From Pseudomonas sp. ATCC PTA-122608 (GTDB lineage: Bacteria > Pseudomonadota > Gammaproteobacteria > Pseudomonadales > Pseudomonadaceae), in NCBI RefSeq assembly GCF_001952855.1, contig NZ_LPNO01000046.1:196847-260846 (forward strand): DNA of 64,000 nt, given 5' to 3'. The notes beneath the pieces were generated by a model, which saw only the letters and a program-made list of their open reading frames with translations, made no database searches and was not told where the DNA came from. This document shows, in pieces, positions 1 to 8,352 of the stretch; within the stretch, counting starts at the first letter, position 1; every line of letters starts with the position of its first letter. The translations under genes were made by a program, and so were the position numbers.

Positions 1-443
1 TCTCGCGTACGTTCTCCAAGGCTTACGGCCTGGCGTCGCTGCGGGTTGGCTATGGCCTGTCCACGCCGGTGGTGGCCGATGTGCTGAACCGCGTTCGCCA
101 GCCATTCAACGTCAACAGCCTCGCGCTGGCGGCGGCTTGCGCTGCGGTGCAGGACGCTGAATACCTTGAAGAAGGCCGTCGCCTCAACGAAAGCGGCATG
201 CTGCAGTTGCAGGAAGGCTTCCGTGAGTTGGGCCTGGGCTGGATTCCGTCCAAGGGCAACTTCATTTGTGTCGACCTGGGTCAAGTGGCCGCTCCTGTGT
301 TCCAGGGCCTGTTGCGTGAAGGTGTGATCGTGCGTCCGGTGGCCAATTACGGCATGCCGAACCACTTGCGCATCACCATCGGACTGCCTGCTGAAAACAG
401 CCGCTTCCTCGAGGCGCTGGCCAAGGTTCTGGCCCGTGGTTGA
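1..443 (+). CDS. hisC: Histidinol-phosphate aminotransferase, C-terminal part (partial)
   Basis: The 3' end of a PLP-dependent aminotransferase enters from the left edge in frame 3. The first codons read SRTFSKAYGLASLRVGY, the class I/II motif carrying the lysine that binds PLP (Lys codon at 18-20). The C-terminus (NYGMPNHLRITIG) also fits HisC. The enzyme transaminates imidazole-acetol phosphate with glutamate; HisC2-type copies beside aromatic genes can also act on aromatic keto acids. The stop codon at 441-443 lies inside the next gene, tyrA-aroA, so the two are probably co-translated. In Pseudomonas this position (hisC, tyrA-aroA, cmk, rpsA) is conserved. The N-terminal half lies outside the window. 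Confidence 0.93.
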   Translation, partial: SRTFSKAYGLASLRVGYGLSTPVVADVLNRVRQPFNVNSLALAAACAAVQDAEYLEEGRRLNESGMLQLQEGFRELGLGWIPSKGNFICVDLGQVAAPVFQGLLREGVIVRPVANYGMPNHLRITIGLPAENSRFLEALAKVLARG

Positions 444-2682
444 TGTCACTGCATTGCAACCTGCTATGCCTATGATCGGTCGCCTGGTGGTGGTCGGTCT
501 GGGATTGATCGGCGGCTCCTTCGCCAAGGGCCTGCGGGAAAGCGGCCTGTGTGGCGAAGTGGTCGGTGTGGACCTGGACCCGCAGTCGCGCAAGCTGGCG
601 GTGGAGTTGGGCGTGGTGGACCGCTGTGAGGCGGACCTCGCCGTTGCCTGCCAGGGTGCGGATGTCATTCAGTTGGCGGTACCGATCCTGGCCATGGAGA
701 AGTTGCTGGCGCTGTTGGCCGGCATGGATCTTGGGCAGGCAATCCTGACCGATGTCGGCAGTGCCAAGGGCAACGTGGTGCGTGCGGCGCGGCTGGCTTT
801 TGGTGGCATGCCCGCACGCTTTGTGCCTGGGCACCCGATTGCGGGGTCCGAGCAGAGCGGCGTTGAGGCGTCCAATGCGCAGTTGTTCCGTCGCCATAAA
901 GTGATTTTGACGCCGCTGGATGAAACTGATCCTGCGGCATTGGCCGTGGTGGATCGACTCTGGCGCGAGCTGGGAGCGGATGTCGAGCATATGCAGGTCG
1001 AGCGCCACGATGAAGTGTTGGCAGCGACCAGTCACCTGCCGCATTTGCTGGCGTTTGGCCTGGTGGATTCGCTGGCCAAGCGCAACGAGAACCTCGAGAT
1101 TTTTCGTTACGCCGCCGGTGGTTTCCGCGACTTTACCCGGATCGCCGGTAGCGACCCGGTGATGTGGCACGACATATTCCTCGCCAACCGCGACGCAGTG
1201 TTGCGCACCCTGGATACGTTCCGCAGCGACCTCGACGCCTTGCGCGACGCGGTGGATGCAGGCGACGGGCATCAGTTGTTGGGCGTGTTCACCCGTGCGC
1301 GGGTGGCACGGGAGCATTTCAGCAAGATTCTGGCGCGCCGGGCTTATATGGATGCTGCCGCAAACGCTGATGACCTGGTGTTTCTCGCCAGTCCCGGTGG
1401 CCGCTTGAGCGGGCAGATTCGGGTGCCTGGGGATAAGTCGATCTCCCATCGTTCGATCATGCTCGGCTCCCTGGCGGACGGCGTTACCGAGGTAGAGGGT
1501 TTCCTGGAGGGGGAAGATGCCCTGGCGACCTTGCAGGCGTTTCGCGACATGGGTGTAGTGATTGAAGGCCCCCACCATGGGCGCGTCACCATTCATGGGG
1601 TTGGCCTGCATGGCTTGAAGCCGGCGCCAGGTCCGATCTATCTCGGTAACTCCGGCACTTCCATGCGGCTGTTGTCTGGCTTGCTGGCGGCCCAGAGCTT
1701 TGACAGCGTGTTGACGGGTGATGCCTCGCTGTCCAAGCGCCCGATGAATCGCGTGGCCAAGCCATTGCGCGAAATGGGCGCGGTGATCGAGACCGGGCCG
1801 GAAGGGCGCCCGCCGCTGACGATTCGCGGTGGCCAGGCACTTAAAGGGTTGACCTACGCATTGCCGATGGCCAGTGCTCAGGTTAAATCCTGCCTGTTGC
1901 TGGCCGGGTTGTACGCCGAGGGTAAAACCTCGATTACCGAGCCGGCGCCGACCCGTGACCATACCGAGCGGATGCTGCGTGGTTTTGGTTATCCGGTGGA
2001 GGTGGCGGGTGCTACGGCTTCGGTCGAGTCCGGTCGTGCTCTGACCGCAACGCATATCGAAGTGCCGGGGGATATTTCCTCCTCGGCGTTCTTCCTGGTG
2101 GCAGCGTCGATTGCCGAAGGCTCCGAGCTGTTGCTTGAGCATGTGGGCATCAATCCGACCCGTACCGGGGTGATCGATATCCTGCGGCTGATGGGCGCGG
2201 ATATCACCCTGGAAAACCAGCGGGAAGTGGGTGGCGAGCCTGTTGCTGATTTGCGTGTTCGCGCGGCGCTGTTGAAGGGGATCGAGATTCCTGAGGCGTT
2301 GGTTCCGCTGGCTATCGATGAGTTTCCGGTGCTGTTCGTGGCTGCGGCATGCGCCGAAGGCCGAACGGTATTGCGCGGGGCAGAGGAGTTGCGGGTCAAG
2401 GAGTCCGATCGGATCCAGGTCATGGCCGACGGTCTGCTCGCCCTGGGCGTGAAGTGTGAACCGACACCTGATGGGATTATCATCGACGGTGGCGTGATAG
2501 GCGGCGGCGAAGTGCATGCCCATGGCGACCACCGGATTGCCATGGCTTTCAGCGTGGCCTCCCTGCGAGCGGCTGCGCCGATTCGTATCCATGACTGTGC
2601 CAACGTGGCTACGTCTTTTCCGAATTTTCTTACACTGTGTGCCCAAGTCGGCATTCGTGTTGCCCAAGAGGCTCAATTGTGA
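436..2682 (+). CDS. tyrA-aroA: Bifunctional prephenate dehydrogenase / 3-phosphoshikimate 1-carboxyvinyltransferase
   Basis: A 748-residue fusion of two aromatic-pathway enzymes. Residues about 15-300 are a cyclohexadienyl/prephenate dehydrogenase: a Rossmann motif VVVGLGLIGGSFAKG near the N-terminus and HPIAGSEQSG around residue 133. Residues about 318-748 are EPSP synthase: PGDKSISHRS, LGNSGTSMRLLSG, SKRPMNR, KESDRI and GDHRIAM are all present. The fused gene is known from Pseudomonas. It overlaps hisC by 8 bp and overlaps cmk by 4 bp (GTGA), which suggests translational coupling. The GTG at 436 is the longest start. ATG at 466 or 472 would leave only a few residues before the Rossmann strand and cannot be excluded, because none of the three has a strong ribosome-binding site. 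Confidence 0.95.
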   Translation: MVDVTALQPAMPMIGRLVVVGLGLIGGSFAKGLRESGLCGEVVGVDLDPQSRKLAVELGVVDRCEADLAVACQGADVIQLAVPILAMEKLLALLAGMDLGQAILTDVGSAKGNVVRAARLAFGGMPARFVPGHPIAGSEQSGVEASNAQLFRRHKVILTPLDETDPAALAVVDRLWRELGADVEHMQVERHDEVLAATSHLPHLLAFGLVDSLAKRNENLEIFRYAAGGFRDFTRIAGSDPVMWHDIFLANRDAVLRTLDTFRSDLDALRDAVDAGDGHQLLGVFTRARVAREHFSKILARRAYMDAAANADDLVFLASPGGRLSGQIRVPGDKSISHRSIMLGSLADGVTEVEGFLEGEDALATLQAFRDMGVVIEGPHHGRVTIHGVGLHGLKPAPGPIYLGNSGTSMRLLSGLLAAQSFDSVLTGDASLSKRPMNRVAKPLREMGAVIETGPEGRPPLTIRGGQALKGLTYALPMASAQVKSCLLLAGLYAEGKTSITEPAPTRDHTERMLRGFGYPVEVAGATASVESGRALTATHIEVPGDISSSAFFLVAASIAEGSELLLEHVGINPTRTGVIDILRLMGADITLENQREVGGEPVADLRVRAALLKGIEIPEALVPLAIDEFPVLFVAAACAEGRTVLRGAEELRVKESDRIQVMADGLLALGVKCEPTPDGIIIDGGVIGGGEVHAHGDHRIAMAFSVASLRAAAPIRIHDCANVATSFPNFLTLCAQVGIRVAQEAQL

Positions 2683-3368
2683 ATATCAAAGCACCGGTGA
2701 TTACCATCGACGGGCCAAGTGGCTCGGGCAAAGGCACGATCGCCGGCATCCTGGCCAAGCGCCTGGGCTGGTGCCTGCTGGACTCCGGGGCGCTGTACCG
2801 CTTGCTGGCCTTCGCAGCACGCAACCATGGCGTCGACCTGACCAACGAAGAATCGCTGAAGCTGCTGGCTGCGCATCTTGACGTGCAGTTCGTCGGGGCG
2901 ACGGAAGGTCATCCCCAGCGCATCATCCTGGAAGGGGACGATGTGACCGACGACCTGCGCAACGAGCAAGTCGGTTCCTGGGCTTCCCAGGTCGCCGCAT
3001 TGCCGGCGGTGCGCGACGCTTTGCTGCAGCGCCAGCGGGCTTTCCAGGAACCGCCGGGTCTGGTGGCTGACGGCCGCGACATGGGCACGGTGGTGTTTCC
3101 CGAGGCGCCGCTGAAGATTTTCCTGACTGCCAGTGCCGAGGAGCGGGCCCGCCGCCGTTACTTGCAGTTGAAGGGCAAAGTCGATGGTGTTAGTCTGTCG
3201 AGTCTGCTAGATGAGATCCGTGCACGCGATGAGCGTGATACCCAGCGTGCGGTAGCCCCGCTCAAGCCGGCGGCTGACGCCATACAGCTGGATTCCACGG
3301 AGTTGTCCATCGAGCAGGTGCTGGAACGCATCTTGAGTGAAATCGCCATTCGCGATATCGCCGGGTGA
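2679..3368 (+). CDS. cmk: Cytidylate kinase
   Basis: A 229-residue CMP/dCMP kinase that phosphorylates CMP and dCMP with ATP. The P-loop is GPSGSGKG near residue 11. DSGALYR forms the nucleotide-binding segment, ADGRDMGTVVFP is the family signature and RARRRYLQL lies in the lid region. The start is the GTG at 2679, inside the tyrA-aroA stop (GTGA overlap); the first residues MNIKAPVITIDGPSG match the family. The reading frame is open further upstream, but that stretch is coding in the other frame and looks unrelated. The order cmk-rpsA is widely conserved in gamma-proteobacteria. Confidence 0.95.
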   Translation: MNIKAPVITIDGPSGSGKGTIAGILAKRLGWCLLDSGALYRLLAFAARNHGVDLTNEESLKLLAAHLDVQFVGATEGHPQRIILEGDDVTDDLRNEQVGSWASQVAALPAVRDALLQRQRAFQEPPGLVADGRDMGTVVFPEAPLKIFLTASAEERARRRYLQLKGKVDGVSLSSLLDEIRARDERDTQRAVAPLKPAADAIQLDSTELSIEQVLERILSEIAIRDIAG

Positions 3369-3370
3369 CC

Positions 3371-3415
3371 AAGAAGGCCGCAGGGGACCAGTCATAGTCC
3401 TGTGGTGCTTCTTTT
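3371..3415 (+). terminator. Hairpin with T-run between cmk and rpsA
   Basis: AAGAAG at 3371-3376 pairs with CTTCTT at 3408-3413. Between them CAGG...GAC pairs imperfectly with GTCCTG, and TT follows the stem. This has the look of an intrinsic terminator or attenuator just after the cmk stop. It would uncouple rpsA from the upstream genes. Bulges make it a medium-strength stem. Confidence 0.55.
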
Positions 3416-3428
3416 AATTGAAACTGAC

Positions 3429-3480
3429 CCACACCGTCTGGGGTGTGGAGATGGGCGTATTCTTCGCCCTTATCAACAGG
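3429..3480 (+). promoter_or_regulatory. Structured rpsA leader (two hairpins)
   Basis: Two stems directly precede the rpsA start. CCACACC (3429-3435) pairs with GGTGTGG (3442-3448), and GGGCG (3453-3457) pairs with CGCCC (3465-3469). A short AGGA lies about 7 nt before the ATG at 3488. In gamma-proteobacteria the rpsA leader is known to fold into successive hairpins that drive efficient translation and allow repression by free S1. The layout here matches that scheme; regulation itself is inferred. Confidence 0.55.
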
Positions 3481-3487
3481 AATTAAA

Positions 3488-5182
3488 ATGAGCGAAAGCT
3501 TTGCGGAACTCTTTGAAGAAAGCCTAAAAACCCTGAACCTTCAGGCAGGCTCCATCATCACCGGTGTTATCGTTGATATCGATTACCAAGCTCGCTGGGT
3601 AACCGTTCACGCTGGTCTGAAGTCTGAAGCTCTGATCCCGCTGGAACAGTTCTACAACGATGCTGGTGACCTGACTATCAATGTCGGTGACGAAGTTCAC
3701 GTTGCTCTGGACTCGGTTGAAGACGGTTTCGGTGAAACCAAGCTGTCCCGTGAAAAAGCCAAGCGCGCTGAATGCTGGATTGTTCTCGAAGCAGCCTTCG
3801 CAGCTGAAGAAGTGGTCAAGGGCGTTATCAACGGTAAGGTTAAAGGCGGCTTCACTGTCGACGTTAACGGCATCCGTGCGTTCCTGCCAGGTTCTTTGGT
3901 CGACGTTCGTCCTGTGCGCGACACCACGCACCTGGAAGGCAAAGAACTCGAATTCAAGGTCATCAAGCTCGACCAGAAGCGCAACAACGTTGTCGTTTCC
4001 CGTCGCAGCGTCCTGGAAGCAGAGAACTCCGCCGAGCGTGAAGCTCTGCTGGAATCCCTGCAGGAAGGCCAACAAGTCAAAGGTATCGTCAAGAACCTCA
4101 CCGATTACGGCGCATTCGTCGATCTGGGTGGCGTCGATGGCCTGCTGCACATTACCGACATGGCTTGGAAGCGTATCAAGCATCCATCGGAAATCGTCAA
4201 CGTTGGCGACGAGATCGATGTCAAGGTTCTGAAGTACGATCGTGAACGCAACCGTGTCTCCCTGGGCTTGAAGCAGCTGGGCGAAGATCCATGGGTCGCT
4301 ATCAAGGCTCGTTACCCAGAAAGCACTCGCGTTACCGCGCGTGTTACCAACCTGACCGACTACGGCTGCTTCGCAGAGCTGGAAGAAGGCGTGGAAGGCC
4401 TGGTACACGTTTCCGAAATGGACTGGACCAACAAAAACATCCACCCTTCGAAAGTCGTACAAGTCGGCGACGAAGTGGAAGTTATGGTTCTGGACATCGA
4501 CGAAGAGCGTCGTCGTATCTCCCTCGGCATCAAGCAGTGCAAATCTAACCCATGGGAAGATTTCTCTGGCCAGTTCAACAAGGGCGATAAAATCTCCGGC
4601 ACCATCAAGTCGATCACCGATTTCGGTATCTTCATTGGTCTGGACGGCGGCATCGACGGCCTGGTTCACCTGTCCGACATCTCCTGGAACGAAGTTGGCG
4701 AAGAAGCTGTTCGTCGTTTCAAGAAGGGCGACGAGCTGGACACCGTTATCCTGTCGGTTGACCCAGAGCGCGAGCGCATCTCCCTGGGTATCAAGCAACT
4801 GGAAAGCGATCCGTTCTCCGAGTACGTTCAAGAGAACGACAAAGGCGCAATCGTTAAAGGCATCGTGAAGGAAGTTGACGCTAAAGGCGCCATCATCACT
4901 CTGGCCGACGATATCGAAGCGACTCTGAAAGCCTCCGAAATCAGCCGTGACCGCGTTGAAGACGCGCGCAACGTTCTGAAAGAAGGCGAAGAAGTAGAAG
5001 CCAAGATCATCAGCGTTGACCGCAAGAGCCGCGTAATCCAGCTCTCCATCAAGTCGAAAGACGATGCTGAAGAGAAAGAAGCCATCCAGAGCCTGCGCGA
5101 CAAGCCAGCTACCTCTGAGCCTTCTGCTGGTCCTACCACTCTGGGCGACCTGCTGCGTGCACAAATGGAAAAGCAGAACTAA
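3488..5182 (+). CDS. rpsA: 30S ribosomal protein S1
   Basis: A 564-residue protein made of six S1 (OB-fold) repeats. Repeats 1-2 (about residues 20-170) bind the ribosome and repeats 3-6 (about 190-520) bind mRNA. The repeat signature is seen several times (VKNLTDYGAFVDLGGVDGLL, VTNLTDYGCFAELEEGVEGL, IKSITDFGIFIGLDGGIDGL). The length is close to the usual 557-564. ATG at 3488 follows the leader and gives MSESFAELFEESL, the usual N-terminus. S1 recruits mRNA with weak or structured leaders to the 30S subunit. Strongly biased codon use fits high expression. An intrinsic terminator follows. Confidence 0.98.
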   Translation: MSESFAELFEESLKTLNLQAGSIITGVIVDIDYQARWVTVHAGLKSEALIPLEQFYNDAGDLTINVGDEVHVALDSVEDGFGETKLSREKAKRAECWIVLEAAFAAEEVVKGVINGKVKGGFTVDVNGIRAFLPGSLVDVRPVRDTTHLEGKELEFKVIKLDQKRNNVVVSRRSVLEAENSAEREALLESLQEGQQVKGIVKNLTDYGAFVDLGGVDGLLHITDMAWKRIKHPSEIVNVGDEIDVKVLKYDRERNRVSLGLKQLGEDPWVAIKARYPESTRVTARVTNLTDYGCFAELEEGVEGLVHVSEMDWTNKNIHPSKVVQVGDEVEVMVLDIDEERRRISLGIKQCKSNPWEDFSGQFNKGDKISGTIKSITDFGIFIGLDGGIDGLVHLSDISWNEVGEEAVRRFKKGDELDTVILSVDPERERISLGIKQLESDPFSEYVQENDKGAIVKGIVKEVDAKGAIITLADDIEATLKASEISRDRVEDARNVLKEGEEVEAKIISVDRKSRVIQLSIKSKDDAEEKEAIQSLRDKPATSEPSAGPTTLGDLLRAQMEKQN

Positions 5183-5200
5183 GTTCTGTCAGACCATAGA

Positions 5201-5229
5201 AAAAGGGCGACTTCGGTCGCCCTTTTTTG
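5201..5229 (+). terminator. Intrinsic terminator after rpsA
   Basis: AAAAGGGCGAC pairs with GTCGCCCTTTT around a short CTTCGG-type loop and ends in a T-run. It lies 18 bp after the rpsA stop. Confidence 0.9.
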
Positions 5230-5521
5230 TGCCTGGGATTTGGTGTTGTGTGCAGCGTCGCCTTGGCGTTATGCGGCTGGAGCGCTGTCGTCACGCTGGC
5301 AGCGCATTCGCGCTTGTAGGCTCTATCAGGCAGTGATCGCGCTAGAGTGGCTCCAGTGAGGCTGAGCGAGAGCTGGCTGCTGTGGGGTGCAATGCCTGCT
5401 CTCTTCGAGTTACACCCCAAGTCTTTGAATATAAGTCAATACATGGGCTGTTCAAATTCCTCCGGTCATGCTAAAACCTTCGAAGCGCTTTTCCTAGCTG
5501 CTTGAAAAAGAAGGGAAAAAT

Positions 5522-5818
5522 ATGACGAAGTCGGAGTTGATCGAACGAATTGTCACCCATCAAGGGCTGCTCTCATCCAAAGATGTGGAGCTGGCCATCA
5601 AGACCATGCTTGAACAGATGTCACAGTGCCTGGCTACCGGCGATCGGATTGAGATTCGTGGGTTTGGTAGTTTTTCGCTGCATTATCGGGCGCCTCGTGT
5701 AGGGCGTAACCCGAAGACTGGTCAGTCTGTCAGTCTCGACGGCAAATTTGTGCCTCACTTCAAGCCGGGCAAGGAATTGCGGGATCGGGTGAACGAAGAC
5801 GAGGAAGAAGGCGTCTGA
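5522..5818 (+). CDS. ihfB: Integration host factor subunit beta
   Basis: A 98-residue DNA-bending protein of the HU/IHF family that pairs with IhfA. MTKSELIERI is the usual start, RIEIRGFGSFSLHYR is the core and GRNPKTG is the tip of the DNA-intercalating arm. An acidic tail (NEDEEEG) ends the protein. The RBS GAAGGGAAAAAT lies just before the ATG. In Pseudomonas, ihfB (himD) marks one border of the O-antigen locus, and the genes that follow obey that rule. IHF acts in recombination, promoter activation and chromosome structure. Confidence 0.97.
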   Translation: MTKSELIERIVTHQGLLSSKDVELAIKTMLEQMSQCLATGDRIEIRGFGSFSLHYRAPRVGRNPKTGQSVSLDGKFVPHFKPGKELRDRVNEDEEEGV

Positions 5819-5842
5819 GTGTTTTTGGGGTAGGAGAAGGTT

Positions 5843-6085
5843 ATGCGTGGGGTTAAGCGCGTTGTGTTGGTGCTGATTACTTTGGTCGTCATGGTTGGGG
5901 TGCTAGCGTTTGTGTTGGAGAATCAACAGAGCGCCGCTTTGTCATTCCTGGGGTGGACCACTCCCCAGGCACCGATTTCCATCTTCATTACATTGGCTTT
6001 GCTAGTAGGAATGATCATTGGTCCATTGGTGGGTTTGGCGTTTAGGTTGAACCGCTCCCCTCGGTCGAAGAGATTGGCGCCCTGA
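5843..6085 (+). CDS. LapA-family (DUF1049) small inner-membrane protein
   Basis: An 80-residue protein with two predicted membrane helices: about residues 7-27 (VVLVLITLVVMVGVLAFVLE) and about 42-64. Between them lies the family-like stretch ENQQSAALSFLGW. The basic C-terminus (RLNRSPRSKR) should be cytoplasmic. The family is the LapA/YciS type, linked in enterobacteria to LPS assembly regulation. This gene lies 24 bp after ihfB, and the pair precedes wzz in Pseudomonas O-antigen loci. It is not the large adhesin also called LapA. Confidence 0.85.
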   Translation: MRGVKRVVLVLITLVVMVGVLAFVLENQQSAALSFLGWTTPQAPISIFITLALLVGMIIGPLVGLAFRLNRSPRSKRLAP

Positions 6086-6351
6086 TCGATAGCTCGGTGC
6101 GCACGGAGTGCCGCGCAAGCTTGTGTAGCATTTTTTAAGAAGATTGGCTTTTTCGGAACAGTCCTACAGATTGTCAAGACTTGTAATATGGCAATTAGAT
6201 GGCAAAATGCTTGCTGTTCTCGAGAATAGGCAATTTTTGTGGCTCATCCCAGCAGCGACGCCGGGGGCGAGCCAGATATTCATAATTCTAAAAAACCATG
6301 AATTGTCTGCATAACGAGCCCGCAGTTTCTCTTTGAAGGCAGGTTTTTGTT

Positions 6352-7701
6352 GTGAGTAGTAGTTTTAATGCCCCTCCGGTACCACCGTCCGATGAAATTG
6401 ATCTTGTCGCGCTTTTTCAGGCGGTATGGCAGCAAAAGGTCCTCATAGTCATAGTCACTGCGCTGATCGGCGCTATGGCTGCCGTTTATGCCTTTTTTGC
6501 TACTCCAGAATATCAAGTCAGTAGCGTTTTGCGCCCAGCGGCGATCAACGAATTGGATGCATTGAATCGATCTCAAATTTACGTTCTCCCCCCTGGAGAG
6601 GCGCTGATCAGGATCGGAGCGGCTCTTGAGTCGTATGACACCCGCCTGAGTTTTTTTCGGACTCATCAAAATCTATTTAAGGCATTTGAGCGTCCAGGAA
6701 GAACTCTCGAGCAGAGTTTTGAGGAGTTCAATCGTAATTCGATCAATCTGGTTCTGCCTGATCCTAAAAAAGCTGACTCCCTGAGTGCTTATATCAAACT
6801 TGAGATGAGCTATCCCAAGGGAATTGATGGTGTTTCGATTTTGAACGGGTTTATTGAGTTCGCGATTGATACCGAGCGTCAGCAGATCGGAGCAGATTTG
6901 AACGTAATCGTCAAAAACCGACTGAACGAGATTGAAGGCAAGCTGAAAGCTGCTCGCTCAAGCTATGAGATCGATAAAGAGGCAAAAATTGCCACTCTGA
7001 ATGAAGCTGATGTCCTTAGACGTGCCCAGTTGCAGGATGAGCTCAAAGCTCTCAGGGCCCAGTTGAAAATCATCCGTGGGGATCGGCTTGTGCTGCTGAA
7101 CGAGGCAATTGGCATCGCCAAATCGCTGGGTATTAAAAAGCCATCTACACCCTCTTCACTCGGCGATGAAAACCGCGCTGGGACGCCAGGCATGATGCGT
7201 ACTGAAATCAATAACCAGCAGATTCCCCTGTATTTTATGGGCGTAGACGCACTGGAGGCAGAGCGAAACGCCCTGCAACGGCGCACGTCTGATGACTTTA
7301 CTGAAGGTCGCATCGCGCAAATTGCCAAAGAGCTGCAACTGCTGCGGGCCAATCGTCAGATTGAGGTCTTGAATCGTCGTGAGAACGAAGACTTGTTTCT
7401 AATCAATGTGGAGCCCCTGCGTGCTGAGGAGGCTCGGCTACGTAAATTGAATATCGATATGAGTCGGTTGAAACTGGTGACGATTGACAAGCAGGCGCTC
7501 GAGCCGCTGAGTCCAATTAAGCCGAAGAAAGCTCTCGTGCTCGCAATGGGACTGGTTCTGGGTGGGATTCTTGGTGTTCTGATTGCTCTGGTTCGAACAC
7601 TGCTGGCAAGCAGGAAAAGAATGGCGTCACGTCAAGTGCCTGTTCTCGGCTCTGAACTGCTTGGAGAGGGGAAAGCTCAGGCTCCGACGCGAGTGTGTTA
7701 A
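6352..7701 (+). CDS. wzz: O-antigen chain-length determinant (Wzz)
   Basis: A 449-residue polysaccharide co-polymerase. TM1 is at about residues 29-52 (VLIVIVTALIGAMAAVYAFF) and TM2 at about 398-425, preceded by the proline-rich motif LEPLSPIKPKK typical of Wzz. The large periplasmic part between them contains coiled-coil stretches (EIEGKLKAARSSYEI, ELKALRAQLK). The protein sets the modal length of Wzy-polymerised O antigen. It is longer than the usual 330-380 residues. The start is GTG at 6352 in a weak RBS context. A hairpin follows at 7838-7855. The gene is noticeably AT-richer than ihfB upstream. Confidence 0.92.
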   Translation: MSSSFNAPPVPPSDEIDLVALFQAVWQQKVLIVIVTALIGAMAAVYAFFATPEYQVSSVLRPAAINELDALNRSQIYVLPPGEALIRIGAALESYDTRLSFFRTHQNLFKAFERPGRTLEQSFEEFNRNSINLVLPDPKKADSLSAYIKLEMSYPKGIDGVSILNGFIEFAIDTERQQIGADLNVIVKNRLNEIEGKLKAARSSYEIDKEAKIATLNEADVLRRAQLQDELKALRAQLKIIRGDRLVLLNEAIGIAKSLGIKKPSTPSSLGDENRAGTPGMMRTEINNQQIPLYFMGVDALEAERNALQRRTSDDFTEGRIAQIAKELQLLRANRQIEVLNRRENEDLFLINVEPLRAEEARLRKLNIDMSRLKLVTIDKQALEPLSPIKPKKALVLAMGLVLGGILGVLIALVRTLLASRKRMASRQVPVLGSELLGEGKAQAPTRVC

Positions 7702-7837
7702 CTGCGTCCACTAGGGTTGCGTCGCTCGATTGTGTGCGAACAACCCGATCTTCAATTCTTCTCTCGGTATTGGGGCTGCTCCTATACCGAAGCAAATCAC
7801 CTCCGGGTGTTCAAAAGAATGACTCGCCGGCATGCCT

Positions 7838-7855
7838 AGAGCCTTGAGGCTCTTT
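7838..7855 (+). terminator. Weak hairpin after wzz
   Basis: AGAGCC (7838-7843) pairs with GGCTCT (7848-7853) around TTGA, followed by TT. It is a short, possible intrinsic terminator that would separate wzz from the wbp genes. Confidence 0.45.
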
Positions 7856-8076
7856 GCGTCGCATGTCTGACGTCGGGATCGAGATGCCGCGAGTTCTGAT
7901 TTATATTGGTATCGCGTAGTATGATTATCTAGCTGTCATGGAACTCTTCTAATTGAGAATCATCGAAGCATGATGGCATTGCGCTATGTTTCGCGGCCTT
8001 CTGATTATTCGATTCCGAGTGCATCTGAGGTCGATATTCTTCATGGTGTTCAGCGGGTTGTGGTGTTTAAGCTATC

Positions 8077-8133
8077 GGGAGCTGATGGGCCAGGAGCGAT
8101 ACGTACCCTACTCGAGGGGGGAGGGTGCGGTAG
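8077..8133 (+). promoter_or_regulatory. JUMPstart/ops-like element (candidate RfaH recruitment site)
   Basis: From 8080 the sequence AGCTGATGGGCCAGGAGCGA resembles the 3' half of the enterobacterial JUMPstart (AGCTG, then GCCAGG, then GCG.TA). The last part reads GCGATACGT instead of GCGGTAGCGT. A second, exact ops core GCGGTAG lies 22 nt further on at 8127-8133. In enterobacteria this element, located in the leader of polysaccharide operons, recruits RfaH to paused RNA polymerase to stop premature termination. Position and resemblance are seen in the sequence; function is inferred. Confidence 0.4.
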
Positions 8134-8352
8134 TGCCGGGAACCAGCCCTGAATTGTTCGCTGATGGAATATGCTGTTCACGAATAATATAGGTGGTGAA
8201 ATGCCTCAAAAAGCGTGACTGAGGGATTAGTTGGATGCGCGAGCCCTGACTGTACCAGAAGAGAGTACTGAGTCGGCGTCGCGCTTGAAGCACTTCATAC
8301 TGAAATTAATTCAGTAAATATTATGGATTCTCTGATTATTTAGGCTTTGATT

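Larger units (their letters stand above)
7702..8352 (+). other. Long leader region between wzz and wbpO without a convincing gene
   Basis: About 650 bp without a supportable CDS. Two short ORFs (7970-8152 and 7986-8192) overlap each other in different frames, have no clear ribosome-binding site and resemble nothing I know. The stretch holds the weak hairpin at 7838-7855, a TATGAT box at 7920-7925 that could be a -10 element, and the JUMPstart/ops-like elements at 8077-8133. The likely role is a long untranslated leader for the polysaccharide operon. Confidence 0.6.

Noticed and set aside
373..2676. Long minus-strand open frame of 767 codons opposite tyrA-aroA
   Set aside because: It is the antisense shadow of a GC-rich gene with clear enzyme motifs on the plus strand; its own translation is rich in His/Gln/Arg and matches no fold.
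7970..8192. Two short ORFs in the wzz-wbpO gap
   Set aside because: No ribosome-binding site, overlapping frames, no recognisable features; they cover the JUMPstart-like element, which fits a non-coding leader better.
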